A stretch of DNA of 64,000 nt from Prevotella koreensis (GCF_003977605.1 NZ_RYYU01000001.1:1254539-1318538); one strand, 5' to 3'. Positions 26,086-36,061 are shown, numbered from the stretch's first letter. Numbers and translations: made by a program. Notes: generated from the letters alone by a model not told the origin.

Positions 26086-26118
26086 CAAAGATACATTTTT
26101 TTGTTACAATAAGGCAAA
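26086..26118 (-). promoter_or_regulatory. Bacteroidetes-type promoter for the UbiA-HAD-membrane protein-flippase operon
   Basis: On the minus strand a TTTG (-33) at 26115-26118 is separated by 21 nt from TATCTTTG (-7) at 26086-26093, which lies about 20 nt before the start codon. Both boxes match the Bacteroidetes consensus. Confidence 0.65.
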
Positions 26119-26164
26119 ATAAGACGTAAAAAAGTGGTTTTCGAGGTGGTTTAGTAGTGCATAG

Positions 26165-26386
26165 CAGGCTTACGATGCATCACCTTGGCAGGAAACGGGT
26201 GAGAAATGCAATGACATGATGCAATATGAAAGCAAGTATAAGCTACACGGTAATGGTGAAGAGCAGCGTGAGCAGATGACCAAGGCCGTGTTTCCGAACA
26301 TATACAATAAGGAAATATAGGCGTATGAGGTAAATCTCAAGCGACAACGTACCCACAAATGCCTACCGGCACAGAAGCCAACGTGA
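26165..26386 (+). pseudogene. possible short coding remnant, unidentified
   Basis: In the 345-nt gap between the UbiA gene and the PAP2 gene, one frame reads as protein-like text (beginning QAYDASPWQETGEKC), is interrupted by a stop at 26318-26320, and continues (AYEVNLKRQRTHKCLPAQ) to a second stop at 26384. The composition is protein-like, but there is no start codon or RBS and I cannot name the family. It may be the tail of a decayed gene. Confidence 0.3.
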
Positions 26387-26410
26387 CGCGTATGACATTG
26401 CCAATACGTC

Positions 26411-27019
26411 CTAAAGTTTCACCACCAAATTCATTCCTACTGGCGAAACCGACAAAGAATAATTCTTATGGCCGGGCAATATCAGACCACCAAGATAGTA
26501 ACCGGCCTCAGCAGCAGCAACTCCGACGGCTGCACCGACAACGACATCGCCCCAATTATGCCGGTTACGGCGCACCCTGTCAACAGCAGTAAAAGTGGCA
26601 ACGGCATATCCTCCGACGGTAATCCACGGCGACACGTGCCCATACTCCTTTGCCATCAGAGTTGCTCCGGCAAATGCAAAGGCAGCGTGTCCTGATGGAA
26701 AAGAGTGATTGTCGGTACGGTCGGGGCGCATATTATGTATCGTGTGCTTCATAGCATAGCAAGTGCCGGCAGTGAACACGAACGAGGCGGCGGTATTTAC
26801 AGCCAACCTACCCCACTCGCTTTTACTCTCCACGCCGAATGCTTTCAGCGCAATAACGGCGGCGAAGGGTGTATATTCCAATACATCATCAATCCCATCA
26901 CCATGAAAAGGTTTGGCATTAGCATCCGTTACGGATGTAATGTCTATTGCTGCCGGCTCTTGAGCAACGCATGGCAAAAACACCATGAGCAACAGCAATA
27001 TAGAAAAGAATTTCTTCAT
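26411..27019 (-). CDS. PAP2-family phosphatase
   Basis: A 202-residue exported or membrane protein with signal-like N-terminus (MKKFFSILLLLMVFLPCVAQ). All three PAP2 motifs are visible: KHTIHNMRP (motif 1), SFPSGHA (motif 2, catalytic histidine) and VRRNRHNWGDVVVG (motif 3). Family members dephosphorylate lipid pyrophosphates or lipid A-type phosphates at the periplasmic face. Only one or two helices are evident, so it may be a soluble periplasmic or loosely anchored form. The substrate is not known. Confidence 0.88.
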   Translation of the reverse strand: MKKFFSILLLLMVFLPCVAQEPAAIDITSVTDANAKPFHGDGIDDVLEYTPFAAVIALKAFGVESKSEWGRLAVNTAASFVFTAGTCYAMKHTIHNMRPDRTDNHSFPSGHAAFAFAGATLMAKEYGHVSPWITVGGYAVATFTAVDRVRRNRHNWGDVVVGAAVGVAAAEAGYYLGGLILPGHKNYSLSVSPVGMNLVVKL

Positions 27020-27146
27020 AAACGATTATAAAATCAACAACACAACTCCATCAAAAACGTGTTCGATTATGAATACCCTCTTGTAAAAAACCGGGCGAGC
27101 AATAACCTTCACGTCATTGATATGCGAATTCGTCTGGCAATCAAAA

Positions 27147-27713
27147 CTATTCCATAAGATGTATATAGCGCATGCCATCTGCCACGGCAAGCGAAGTGGC
27201 ACTATCGGTGAGTTGTTCGAGCAACGAGTATGCGTATGGAAGGGCTGCGGCTGGGCCTTCACCGGTGGTTATATTTCCGTCAATAGTGAAGAGTTCGGCG
27301 GTGTATTCCGCACCTGTCAGGGTCTGTTCGAAACCCGGATAGCAGGTGGCACGCCGTCCGCGAAGCAATCCGAGACCACCAAGAACCAACGGTGCGGCAC
27401 AGATTGCGGAAATCATCTTTCCCTTCTCTGCTTGTCTGAGAAGAGCCGCTTTCAGTCCTTCGTGCTCGTTAAGGTTTGTCGCCCCGGGCATACCGCCCGG
27501 CAACATCAGCAGGTCGGCCTCATCCAACATCGACTCGGCCTCCTTGAAAGTGAGATCAGCGTGCATCTTCACGCCATGTGCCGACTCCACGACATCTGTG
27601 TCTGTTATGCTGACTGTCTTTATATCAACACCTCCGCGACGCAACACGTCAACAGGGATAAGAGCCTCGATATCCTCGAAACCATTTGCCATAAACTGAA
27701 AAACTTTTGCCAT
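27147..27713 (-). CDS. DJ-1/PfpI family protein (glyoxalase III/deglycase-like)
   Basis: A 188-residue cytosolic protein. From the ATG at 27713 (MAKVFQF) the family residues align: E16 and the nucleophile C105 in ISAICAAPLVLG, with the LPGGMPGATNL loop. An earlier ATG three codons upstream is possible. DJ-1 family members are reported to handle methylglyoxal damage. It is transcribed away from nadK, with about 165 nt between the two starts. Confidence 0.88.
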   Translation of the reverse strand: MAKVFQFMANGFEDIEALIPVDVLRRGGVDIKTVSITDTDVVESAHGVKMHADLTFKEAESMLDEADLLMLPGGMPGATNLNEHEGLKAALLRQAEKGKMISAICAAPLVLGGLGLLRGRRATCYPGFEQTLTGAEYTAELFTIDGNITTGEGPAAALPYAYSLLEQLTDSATSLAVADGMRYIHLME

Positions 27714-27761
27714 AAGAATCAATTTTACTGTCAGAATTATCTTATTTCAATTAAAAACCAC

Positions 27762-27810
27762 TACCTTTGCAAGTAGTTGGCAACCGCACGCCGTGGCGGA
27801 ATAACCAACC
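27762..27810 (+). promoter_or_regulatory. candidate nadK promoter (-7) and 5' hairpin
   Basis: TACCTTTG at 27762-27769 matches the -7 consensus; the -33 element is weak. The transcript would start about 110 nt before nadK and carries a hairpin with GTTGG/CCAAC outer and CCGC/GCGG inner pairs at roughly 27776-27810. Confidence 0.45.
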
Positions 27811-27879
27811 GCAAAGATACAAAAAAATTGCAACACGGCAAAAGGATGACCGCGAAAGTTTAAAAAGACAACAGAAAAT

Positions 27880-28779
27880 ATGCAACAACGACAGTTTCGA
27901 TTTGCACTCTTCGGCAGCACCTATCAGCCAAAAAGCAGTGTGGCGGTAGGCGATTTCCTTGATTGTGTGGCACGCCGTGGCGGAAAAGTGAGCATTGAAA
28001 AAGAGTATCACAGGTATCTTTCACTCGGCAGCAGACTTGAACTAAACGGCGTGGAGGTGTTCGAGTCCGATTGCTTGGATGCCGATTTTGTGGTATCTAT
28101 GGGTGGAGATGGTACCCTACTTAAGGCTGCCAACTGCGTAGGAGCACGCGAACTGCCCATAATCGGAGTGAATACGGGGAGATTAGGATTCCTCGCAGAC
28201 ACCACCGCAGCAGAGATAGAGAATACCGTCGAAGCAATTTTTAACAACGATTTCTACATCGAAGAGCATGCCGTGATTGAGGCAACGACCGCGAAAAAGA
28301 AAATCACAGGCAGTCCGTTCGCACTTAACGACATCGCCGTTCTGAAGCGTGACAATGCCTCGATGATCTCTATAACGGCATCAATAAACGGAGAGTTCCT
28401 CACAACATATCAAGCAGACGGACTGATAGTATCGACTCCTACCGGCTCAACGGCCTATTCTCTTTCAAGCGGAGGGCCGGTAATGGCACCCATGTCGGGC
28501 GTTCTCTGCCTGACACCTGTTGCTCCGCATAGTCTCAACGTACGCCCGATAGTGATTCCGGACAATGCAGAGATAAGCCTCTCGGTAAAAAGTCGGTCGC
28601 ACAAATTCCTCATTGCAATAGACGGTCGCTCGGAGAAATGCGCCGAAAGCGTAACGATAAACATCCGCCGAGCACCTCATTCCATCAAAATCATGCGCCT
28701 CACAGGTAGGAACTATTACTCTACATTGAGAGAGAAGATGATGTGGGGAAGGGATAATAGGTTGAGCGTTGAGTGTTGA
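27880..28779 (+). CDS. nadK: NAD kinase
   Basis: A 299-residue cytosolic enzyme phosphorylating NAD to NADP. The family motifs are all present: GGDGTLLKAA (about residue 74), NTGRLGFLA, LNDIAVLKR and TPTGSTAYSLSSGGP (about residue 190). The length is typical for bacterial NadK. It has its own candidate promoter and is followed by a 135-nt gap before an ABC exporter on the same strand; the last dozen residues (after REKMMWG) are variable. Confidence 0.95.
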   Translation: MQQRQFRFALFGSTYQPKSSVAVGDFLDCVARRGGKVSIEKEYHRYLSLGSRLELNGVEVFESDCLDADFVVSMGGDGTLLKAANCVGARELPIIGVNTGRLGFLADTTAAEIENTVEAIFNNDFYIEEHAVIEATTAKKKITGSPFALNDIAVLKRDNASMISITASINGEFLTTYQADGLIVSTPTGSTAYSLSSGGPVMAPMSGVLCLTPVAPHSLNVRPIVIPDNAEISLSVKSRSHKFLIAIDGRSEKCAESVTINIRRAPHSIKIMRLTGRNYYSTLREKMMWGRDNRLSVEC

Positions 28780-28914
28780 ACGTTCTTTCTTCGCTTTGCT
28801 TCGAAAGCGTCTCCTATCGGAGCCGAGCGGAGCGATGAGCGTTGAGAGAGGGACGGTTTTGAACTGTTATTCACTTGTCTGTTTTCATTTATTAATTATC
28901 GATAAGAAACTACC

Positions 28915-30597
28915 ATGAGGATAAAGGAACTGCTGAAGATTGAGGATAATCGTTACCCGGCGCGTGATATAATGCGCTGGTTGTGGCAGGCATGGCGCGG
29001 AAACAGGCTGCAGGCTGTGTTGAACGCTTCGCTCGGACTACTCGGAGTGGGTGTCAGTCTTGCACAGGTGTGGGCCGTACAGCACGCCATCGATGTTGCC
29101 TCGCACAGCATTGAAGGCTCACCATATTTGGCAGTGGCCATTATGGGAATCTTGATTCTCTTCGATTTCGTTATCCACATAGCAAGTGTTTGGGTGAGGA
29201 ATATCCTCGGAATACGCGCACAGAACCGTATGCAGCAACGTATGCTCGACCGAATACTGCGCTCGGAATGGCATGGCAAGGAGCATTTCCATAGCGGCGA
29301 CGTGATAAACAGGCTCGAAGGCGATGTAAATAACGTTGTGGTATTTCTCACCGAGACAATTCCCAACACGCTTTCGGTACTCGCTATGTTCTTAGGTGCA
29401 TTCTTCTACCTCTTCTCTATGGACAAGTTGCTGGCAATACTGATTATCGCAATGCTACCGATATTCATTCTCGTAAGCAAGATTTACATAAAGAGGATGA
29501 GGAAAATGACGCGCAATGTGCGAGACAGCGACTCTAAAGTACAAAGTATTCTGCAAGAGACAATACAGAACAGAATGCTCATAAAGACACTCGAGAGCGA
29601 CTCGATGATGGTGGACAGACTGGAGAACACACAAAGCGAACTGCGCCAGAACGTTGTGAAACGTACCAAATTCTCGGTTTTCTCGAACCTTATACTTAAT
29701 TTCGGGTTCGCACTGGGCTACCTCATCGCATTCCTTTGGAGTGCCTTGAGAATGTATAACAACACACTCTCTTTCGGTGGAATGACGGCTTTCCTGCAAT
29801 TGGTGGCCAAGATTCAAGGGCCTGCCCGCTCGCTTACGAAACTCGTTCCGGCATTCGTCAGTGTGTTCACCGCAGCCGAACGACTCATGGAATTAGAAGA
29901 AAATCCTCTCGAAGAACAGGGCAATCCGATAGAGATGAAGGGGGCTTGCGGCGTGCTTCTTGACAATGTTTCGTATGCTTATACCACCGAAGAACGTGAC
30001 GTTGTAAAGAATCTCACATTCGATTTCTATCCGGGTTCATGCACCGCGATACTCGGAGAAACCGGTGCCGGAAAGACTACTCTTATACGAATGATTCTTG
30101 CATTGATACGACCGACATCCGGCAACGCATACATATATAATAAGGGAAATAAGCACATACTGTCGCCATTGATAAGATGCAACTTCGTGTATGTGCCGCA
30201 GGGGAATACATTGTTGAGCGGAACGATAAGAGAGAACCTCCGATTAGGACGAGTGGAAGCGACAGAAGAAGATATGAATAGTGCTTTGCGACAGTCATGT
30301 GCCGACTTTGTTTTCTCGCTGCCGAAAGGCCTTGACACGGTGTGCAGTGAGAGTGGAGGGGGACTCAGCGAAGGACAGGCTCAGAGAATTGCCATCGCGC
30401 GGGCATTGCTTCGCCGTGGAAGCATAATGCTTTTCGATGAAGCAACAAGCGCACTCGACCCTGATACCGAGCGACAATTACTGAGAAACATACTCGACAA
30501 ACATGACAAAACGGTAATTTTCATAACTCACCGTCCGGCAGTGGTTGAATATTGCGACCAAACTTTGCACATGGAGAGAATTTCACAGGCAAACTGA
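28915..30597 (+). CDS. ABC exporter-type permease/ATPase
   Basis: A 560-residue half-transporter with an N-terminal six-helix domain (about residues 30-300) and a C-terminal ATPase: Walker A GETGAGKTT, signature LSEGQAQRI (E replacing the second G of LSGGQ), Walker B IMLFDEATSALD and FITHRP. It stands alone, so it probably homodimerises. The membrane domain resembles lipid/peptide exporters; the substrate is unknown. The 135-nt upstream gap contains short GTTGAG-type repeats and a small hairpin. Confidence 0.9.
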   Translation: MRIKELLKIEDNRYPARDIMRWLWQAWRGNRLQAVLNASLGLLGVGVSLAQVWAVQHAIDVASHSIEGSPYLAVAIMGILILFDFVIHIASVWVRNILGIRAQNRMQQRMLDRILRSEWHGKEHFHSGDVINRLEGDVNNVVVFLTETIPNTLSVLAMFLGAFFYLFSMDKLLAILIIAMLPIFILVSKIYIKRMRKMTRNVRDSDSKVQSILQETIQNRMLIKTLESDSMMVDRLENTQSELRQNVVKRTKFSVFSNLILNFGFALGYLIAFLWSALRMYNNTLSFGGMTAFLQLVAKIQGPARSLTKLVPAFVSVFTAAERLMELEENPLEEQGNPIEMKGACGVLLDNVSYAYTTEERDVVKNLTFDFYPGSCTAILGETGAGKTTLIRMILALIRPTSGNAYIYNKGNKHILSPLIRCNFVYVPQGNTLLSGTIRENLRLGRVEATEEDMNSALRQSCADFVFSLPKGLDTVCSESGGGLSEGQAQRIAIARALLRRGSIMLFDEATSALDPDTERQLLRNILDKHDKTVIFITHRPAVVEYCDQTLHMERISQAN

Positions 30598-30614
30598 CAC
30601 ACGAATACAAGTTA

Positions 30615-31685
30615 TCAAATCTTTGGTTTAGGGATATATTTCAACAAATAGCGCAGCAACATAGCCATTGCGAAGGCTGTAAAGACATAAATCACAAGAC
30701 CTGAATATATCTCGCTACGGCGGTAATGCCCGATGATGATTTCGCGTGCAATGGGGTGCGTGACGAAAATTGTCGCCGAGAGCGAACCTACCCATGCAAA
30801 GGCATTGAGCAGCCTGGTGGGGAGCAGTCGCACCGTACTGACGGCACCGATAACTACAAACGCCGGTACCCATAGCCACCCTTGAAACCAAAAACCACCG
30901 TATAGCACCACGAAAGACGACACCAAAGCCAACGCAAAATAGCCCATACGAGGCAGTTCACGCCCCCATCGGGCGTATGCAATGCCCATAGCAAACGGCA
31001 TTACAGCACCGAAAAAGTTGTAACGCAGATAATTAAGCAATCCCTCATCCACAGCATTAGCCCCCCATTGCAGTGCCCAGCACGCCACTACCGTGACAAC
31101 GAGCGTCTTCCATGAACGACTGCGATGATATAATATAATGTAAAGAGCGTAAAGTTGAAGCATAAGACCGAAATACCAATACGGCCCCGGCTTTATAATT
31201 TTATCAGGATGCTTGAAAACAAAATTAACCACCATTCCCAACTGTGCAAGCACCTTGTCGAAAGAATATATTACCCCACCGTCGTCATTACGCAGAAAAT
31301 ATACCGCCACAAAAACAATATATCCCACCACCATCAAACGAAAAAGTTTAAGGAAATGATAGCGCATGAAAGGGATGTGCAGAGCATTTTGCGTTGGAGG
31401 CTGAGCACTAAAAGTATCCCCCACGGCCGCTCCTTCATACTTCTTAACGAGTCCGTAGCCGCTAACAAAAAGGAAAATCGGCACACCGTAATGTCCTAAG
31501 AATGAAAAGAAGTGTATGAAAATATCCGGATCGAACGATGTAAGTTTCTCCCAGAATTGCATTGGCTTGGACGCATCGAACGTGTACTCGTTCTCCTTTA
31601 CCGCAAAACCAAGCCAGTGGCAGTAGTTATGAAGCATGATACCGAGTATCGCTATTCCGCGCAAACAGTTGTTTCTTATATCCAT
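30615..31685 (-). CDS. acyltransferase-3-like membrane protein
   Basis: A 356-residue membrane protein with about ten helices. The N-terminus NCLRGIAILGIMLHNYCHW carries the arginine and histidine of the acyltransferase-3 family active site, followed by GVPIFLFVSGYGL. Members O-acylate surface sugars. It lies 31 nt downstream of the phosphoethanolamine transferase-like gene on the same strand, in a cluster of glycan genes, so it likely decorates LPS or another surface polymer. Confidence 0.85.
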   Translation of the reverse strand: MDIRNNCLRGIAILGIMLHNYCHWLGFAVKENEYTFDASKPMQFWEKLTSFDPDIFIHFFSFLGHYGVPIFLFVSGYGLVKKYEGAAVGDTFSAQPPTQNALHIPFMRYHFLKLFRLMVVGYIVFVAVYFLRNDDGGVIYSFDKVLAQLGMVVNFVFKHPDKIIKPGPYWYFGLMLQLYALYIILYHRSRSWKTLVVTVVACWALQWGANAVDEGLLNYLRYNFFGAVMPFAMGIAYARWGRELPRMGYFALALVSSFVVLYGGFWFQGWLWVPAFVVIGAVSTVRLLPTRLLNAFAWVGSLSATIFVTHPIAREIIIGHYRRSEIYSGLVIYVFTAFAMAMLLRYLLKYIPKPKI

Positions 31686-31716
31686 TATTGCTTATTGTTT
31701 CAAAAAAATGCCACTG

Positions 31717-33571
31717 TCACTTACCGCTTTCCTTGCACAGTTTGTCATAGTCGGTGGTATGCTTCAGCAACCTTGGACGCTTCTCGTCATACTCTTCCCT
31801 CAACACATCAAGGCGAGAGCGATACCATCGAGTATGTATTCCAGCCAAAGAAAGGAGCGAATGGGGCAGTGCGTCAGTCATATACCGTTTCTTCGCTGCG
31901 CAATTTAAGGATTTAACAATTTCAGGATGATTCTTCCTGAAATTCCGCGAACACCAGAACCACATCGGTATATCAAACTCTTCGCGAGCCAATCGGGCAT
32001 TTATTTCGGTGCTGTGCATGCGTCCGAAGAAGTGCACATCACCTCCATAACATTCTTCTCCGTGGTCGGGTACGTATATCACCACGGCATCCTTGTCCTC
32101 AAATCGTTTCAACACCTCATCCATTATGGAGTCGTTATAGAGCACCGCATTGTCATAATCGGCCATAATTTGACGTTCCTTATTTGAGAAACCCTTACGT
32201 TGATAATCTTCCTTACGGAAATGTTTCTGCTTTTCGGACACTCGCGAAGCATATCTCACATGCTGACCCATAAGGTGAAGGATAATGAGGTTATGTTCTT
32301 TATCGGCCTTCTTCAGATTGTCATATTCTGAAACGACACCATCATCAAAAGCATACAGCCGCGTATTGCGCGTGTCGAACATTTCCTTACTCAGCGTTTC
32401 GTCGTTCAAGAAGAATCCGCCGCTGAAGTCATAGACCGCCTCCTTTGCCTTTGGCAGGTACTGATTGGTAATGAAAGTAACATGATAGCCGGCACGACGG
32501 AACAGTTCCGGGAAAAGCGGATAGTCGCACCAGTCGCCCTTATCGCCCACGGCATACATTGAGAAGAGATGCTTGAAGACATAACTCGTCAGATTCCAAG
32601 GCGAAACGGCATCTTTCATCTTTATCAGTTCGCCTCTCCGCTCACGTCGCACCTGTCTCGGAGTGGTCTTTTTTTCATACCCGTAAAGTTGTGCGTGGTG
32701 ACGGTTATAACTCTCGCCAATAACAAGTACGATGTTCGGCGAGGTGAAATCGCAACTATCTACACTAACCTCATCAATACCTTTAATAAGCCTTGTCAGT
32801 TGCTGCGACGCAAGTTTGTTGGCATATATGCTGAAAACGAGCCTGTATAACGGTTGGTATAAATTGGCACAGGTCTTCTCCGTGAGTTCATGTTCCACCT
32901 CACCGATGCTTTCAAATGTCATAAGTCGCAATTCTGCCCGCTTGTTTTCCATGCATGATGTGAAAGAATAGACCATAAGTACGATAAGCGACAGCGACAA
33001 CAAAGGATAAACATAAAACAGTGGCGAACGCCTTATGCAGATTCCGCGCCACAGCAGTTGCAGTCTGCCGAGCATCTTCTCTTTCCTTTCTTTAAATACA
33101 GACAGCAACACCGCCGTAGTGATATGCAACAACAAGACAAGGAAAACCCGACCAAGCCGACCGAACAAAACAGAAGGCTGAATATAGGAACGCAGGAATT
33201 CGGCAGCCTCCCCACCGTTTGTCTCGCCAACAAGCAGTAGCATGGTAGGGGTCAGCGTGGAGTCGAACTTCACAAAACAATATACATCGACAATGGCAAC
33301 AGCGTATGCCGCAACATAAAACGCCGTTCTTACCCACCGTCTTATTTTTTCGGGAATGAAAGAAAGCACCACGCAAACGACATATATATCCACCAGCAGT
33401 TCGTGCCACCAGAACTCGAATACCTGTGCTCCTCTGCGCTCCGGAAGTACGGCATATACACACTGCACCGAGAATATACATCATAACGAAGAAAACCAAG
33501 TTCTTCCTTATGGGTATCATCACCGCGCCAAGCAGTCTCGATATAACACGTAATATCCTTATCATCGCCAT
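31717..33571 (-). pseudogene. phosphoethanolamine transferase/sulfatase-fold protein, frameshifted near the N-terminus
   Basis: The body (from nt 33468 down) encodes membrane helices then a periplasmic alkaline-phosphatase-fold domain with VIGESYNRHHAQLYGY (nucleophile region), TTPRQ and VVIYVPDHGEECYG (metal ligands). This is typical of EptA/CptA enzymes that add phosphoethanolamine to lipid A or core sugars. The natural start appears to be MAMIRILRVISRLL at 33571 in a different frame. The two frames meet at a short GT dinucleotide tract near 33455-33466; adding one GT unit would restore one continuous protein of about 617 residues. Either phase variation, a real knockout or a sequence error is possible. 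A GTG at 33468 could start a shortened protein lacking the first helix. Confidence 0.72.
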
Positions 33572-33706
33572 TTCAGCCGCAAAATTACTGCAACTTTGCC
33601 TAATAACAAAATTTCAAGAAATGTATTTACGTCCAATCTAATATCATTTAACCCGAAAAACATTCCTTTCAAGCAACCCCATTGATATTAATACTAAAAC
33701 CAATTT

Positions 33707-33770
33707 GGGCGAAATTGGTCAGCAAATTGGGCGAAATTGGTCGGCAAAATCGGCGAAATTGGTCAGCAAT
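33707..33770. repeat. dispersed GGGCGAAATTGG repeat, locus 2 (three tandem 22-bp units)
   Basis: Three head-to-tail units of 22 bp begin at 33707, 33729 and 33751, each starting with GGGCGAAATTGGTC or one mismatch from it (the third starts CGGCG). They sit just downstream of the GT2 gene, between it and the next gene of the glycan cluster. Confidence 0.8.
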
Positions 33771-33805
33771 AGGACATCTTTCAGGAAAGCAATGGGGTTG
33801 TTTCT

Positions 33806-34615
33806 TTAACCGAAGAATTTTCTTTTCAAAGCGCGGAAGACAAATAGCAGGTGCATAATTAATGTAGAGAACATTCCGTAATGACGGCACATTATAGCAA
33901 ATCGCTCTTTCAGAGAGGCTTTACGGTGCATTGTTGTCTGTCCTTCTTGCAGATAATGCGCCACCACCTGATGCACATTAGTCATTGACAGAGAACAGCG
34001 TTCTGCCTCTTTCATCACACATATACACCAGTTTACGTCTGACGAATAGCGGTATTTCAGGTTATATTTGATACATTTTGCAATATCGGTACGAGCATAG
34101 AAAGCCTGATGACACACCAACATACCGTTGCGGAACGAGCGCCACGATAGTTTTTCGGGCGCGGAAAGATGTCGGTGGCACAGGAATTTACCATCGGCAT
34201 CATATATATCGGTATCTCCGTAAAGCACCGCCGGCAGTGAGCGTCCCTCTTTTTCTATAACGTCGAGGCACGCCTTTTCAACAATATCGGCGAGCGTTGA
34301 TGGCGACGCAAAGGAATCTCCGGCATTCATGAAAACGATATATGTGCCCGATGCATAGTCCAATCCCTTGTTCATGGCATCGTAAATGCCTTTATCAGGT
34401 TCTGACTTGATAAGAACATGATGACCGTTGCGGGCTGCGTCCGACTGCCTGCGATACTCCTCTGCGATGGTAAGGGTGCTATCCTTTGACGCTCCATCCA
34501 CTATTATATGCTCTATTTCCGGATAAGTCTGTGCAGCAACACTTTCGAGCGTGCGTTCCAACACCGCCTCGGCATTATATGTTATGGTAATTATGCTGAA
34601 TTTAATCATCTTCAA
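33806..34615 (-). CDS. family 2 glycosyltransferase
   Basis: A 269-residue GT-A fold enzyme. It opens with FSIITITYNAEAVLERTL and contains IIVDGASKDST (nucleotide-sugar binding), DKGIYDAMNKGLDYASG and a DxD-like YGDTDIYDAD. This form resembles colanic-acid/WcaA-type transferases. It starts 3 nt after the GT4 gene's stop, so the two are co-transcribed and probably act on the same glycan. Confidence 0.88.
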   Translation of the reverse strand: MKMIKFSIITITYNAEAVLERTLESVAAQTYPEIEHIIVDGASKDSTLTIAEEYRRQSDAARNGHHVLIKSEPDKGIYDAMNKGLDYASGTYIVFMNAGDSFASPSTLADIVEKACLDVIEKEGRSLPAVLYGDTDIYDADGKFLCHRHLSAPEKLSWRSFRNGMLVCHQAFYARTDIAKCIKYNLKYRYSSDVNWCICVMKEAERCSLSMTNVHQVVAHYLQEGQTTMHRKASLKERFAIMCRHYGMFSTLIMHLLFVFRALKRKFFG

Positions 34616-34618
34616 GGC

Positions 34619-35863
34619 CTACTTCATTGATTTATAAATATCCATATACTGACGTGCCACCACTCTCTCGGAATAGCGTTCCATAACATCACGGCGCAAT
34701 TCCATGCGGTCGGTAACTCCGTCGAGCGCGGCCCATGTTATTCCCTCGGCAAGGCTTTTCGGGTCTTTCCACCGTGCGAGATAACCATTCTCGCGATGTC
34801 GCACTATGTCGGTCTGGCCGCTGTTGTCAAACGTTACCGGAAGACAACCGCATGCCAATGCCTCGATGAGGGTCTGCCCGAATGTTTCGTAAAGCGACGA
34901 TGAAACGACACAGTTGGCAGCGGAATACATCATCGACAGAGTGTCATCGCCCTTAACATAACCATTATATAAATAATGTACGGGAAAATCATGCAGCAAA
35001 GAATCATCTTTTATGCCTCCGAAAAGCATCAAACAGAGATCTTCTTTGGGCAGTAAACCTTTATCAATAATATACTGAAACGCCTCGCGAAGAAAACGAA
35101 AACCTTTAATATCATTATCTATTCGCGCCGCTCCGAACATCACTACATATTTATGACTGATGCCAAGGATGCGACGTGACTCATCGCGTGGGAAAAGACG
35201 GAAGCGTGACAGGGACAACACATTCGGAACGACACTGATGTCACGACCGCCAAGCAGCGAACTCCGTTGTGCCTCACGATGTAGCCATGTGCTGACGGCA
35301 ACAAAGCGCACGGTGGCTCCGGAGAGCATTTTCTGCTTCATAAGGAACACCTTTCGCGACAAATCCGTCTCATGCTTGAAGCGCAAGAAAGGACATTTGC
35401 CACATTGCGCGGTGAACCTGTCACATTCGTGTGCATAATGACAGATTGCAGTAAGTTGCCACATGTCGTGCATAGTCCACACCACCGGCTTGCCACTGTG
35501 CAGAATTTTCTCAACGTTGCGGAGCGAGAGCATACCCTGATTAATCCAATGCAGATGTATTATGTCGGCATCACGAAACTCCTTTGTGCAAGTGATGTCT
35601 TGACCGGTATTGGCAATAGAGACCGTGAACAGGTTCTTCCGAGAGAAAAGATTTGACGTAAAAATACGCAACCGCTCCCAAAGAAAATTCCATTTCTGCT
35701 GCCATTTTCCGGGCATCAGTGTCACGAAAGAACAATCGGAGAGTCTTTCACGCACAAGCATTCGCGCCTCAACACCGTTATTGTTGAGAGCCTCGACAAG
35801 TCGGCGGGCAGCCACTGAGGCACCACCGCTCACATCGCTTGTGTTCACTATCAATATCTTCAT
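34619..35863 (-). CDS. family 4 glycosyltransferase (GT-B fold)
   Basis: A 414-residue enzyme. The ATG at 35863 is chosen because MKILIVNTSDVSGGAS is the usual N-terminus and a promoter lies just upstream; the frame has an earlier ATG at 35974 whose extra 37 residues look unlike the family. The C-terminal half contains VVSSSLYETFGQTLIEALACG, the nucleotide-sugar-binding E-x7-E region. A cysteine-containing insert CDRFTAQCGKCPFL near residue 130 occurs in some Bacteroidales relatives. Confidence 0.88.
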   Translation of the reverse strand: MKILIVNTSDVSGGASVAARRLVEALNNNGVEARMLVRERLSDCSFVTLMPGKWQQKWNFLWERLRIFTSNLFSRKNLFTVSIANTGQDITCTKEFRDADIIHLHWINQGMLSLRNVEKILHSGKPVVWTMHDMWQLTAICHYAHECDRFTAQCGKCPFLRFKHETDLSRKVFLMKQKMLSGATVRFVAVSTWLHREAQRSSLLGGRDISVVPNVLSLSRFRLFPRDESRRILGISHKYVVMFGAARIDNDIKGFRFLREAFQYIIDKGLLPKEDLCLMLFGGIKDDSLLHDFPVHYLYNGYVKGDDTLSMMYSAANCVVSSSLYETFGQTLIEALACGCLPVTFDNSGQTDIVRHRENGYLARWKDPKSLAEGITWAALDGVTDRMELRRDVMERYSERVVARQYMDIYKSMK

Positions 35864-35903
35864 AACAGTAACCCACCCTTGCAGGCGCATTTTTAGCAGA
35901 CAA

Positions 35904-35934
35904 CAAAGATACTCCTTATTTGCGTAAACACAAA
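35904..35934 (-). promoter_or_regulatory. promoter of the GT4-GT2 operon
   Basis: On the minus strand TTTG (35931-35934) and TATCTTTG (35904-35911) are 19 nt apart, a close match to the Bacteroidetes consensus, about 40 nt before the chosen start at 35863. This promoter also supports that start over the one at 35974. Confidence 0.7.
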
Positions 35935-36022
35935 ATAAAAACAGCATTTTGCCTATTGTTTTCGCACACAACACATTGATTTACCTCAAGAAAAGCACGA
36001 AAAAAGGTATATCATGAATATA

Positions 36023-36057
36023 TTTGTTGCACGTATCTCACAAACTTCATACCTTTG
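36023..36057 (+). promoter_or_regulatory. promoter of a putative small RNA
   Basis: TTTG/TTG at 36023-36029 and TACCTTTG at 36050-36057 on the plus strand, spaced about 20-23 nt. No protein-coding start follows; a terminator lies about 120-140 nt downstream. Confidence 0.55.
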
Positions 36058-36061
36058 CAAC

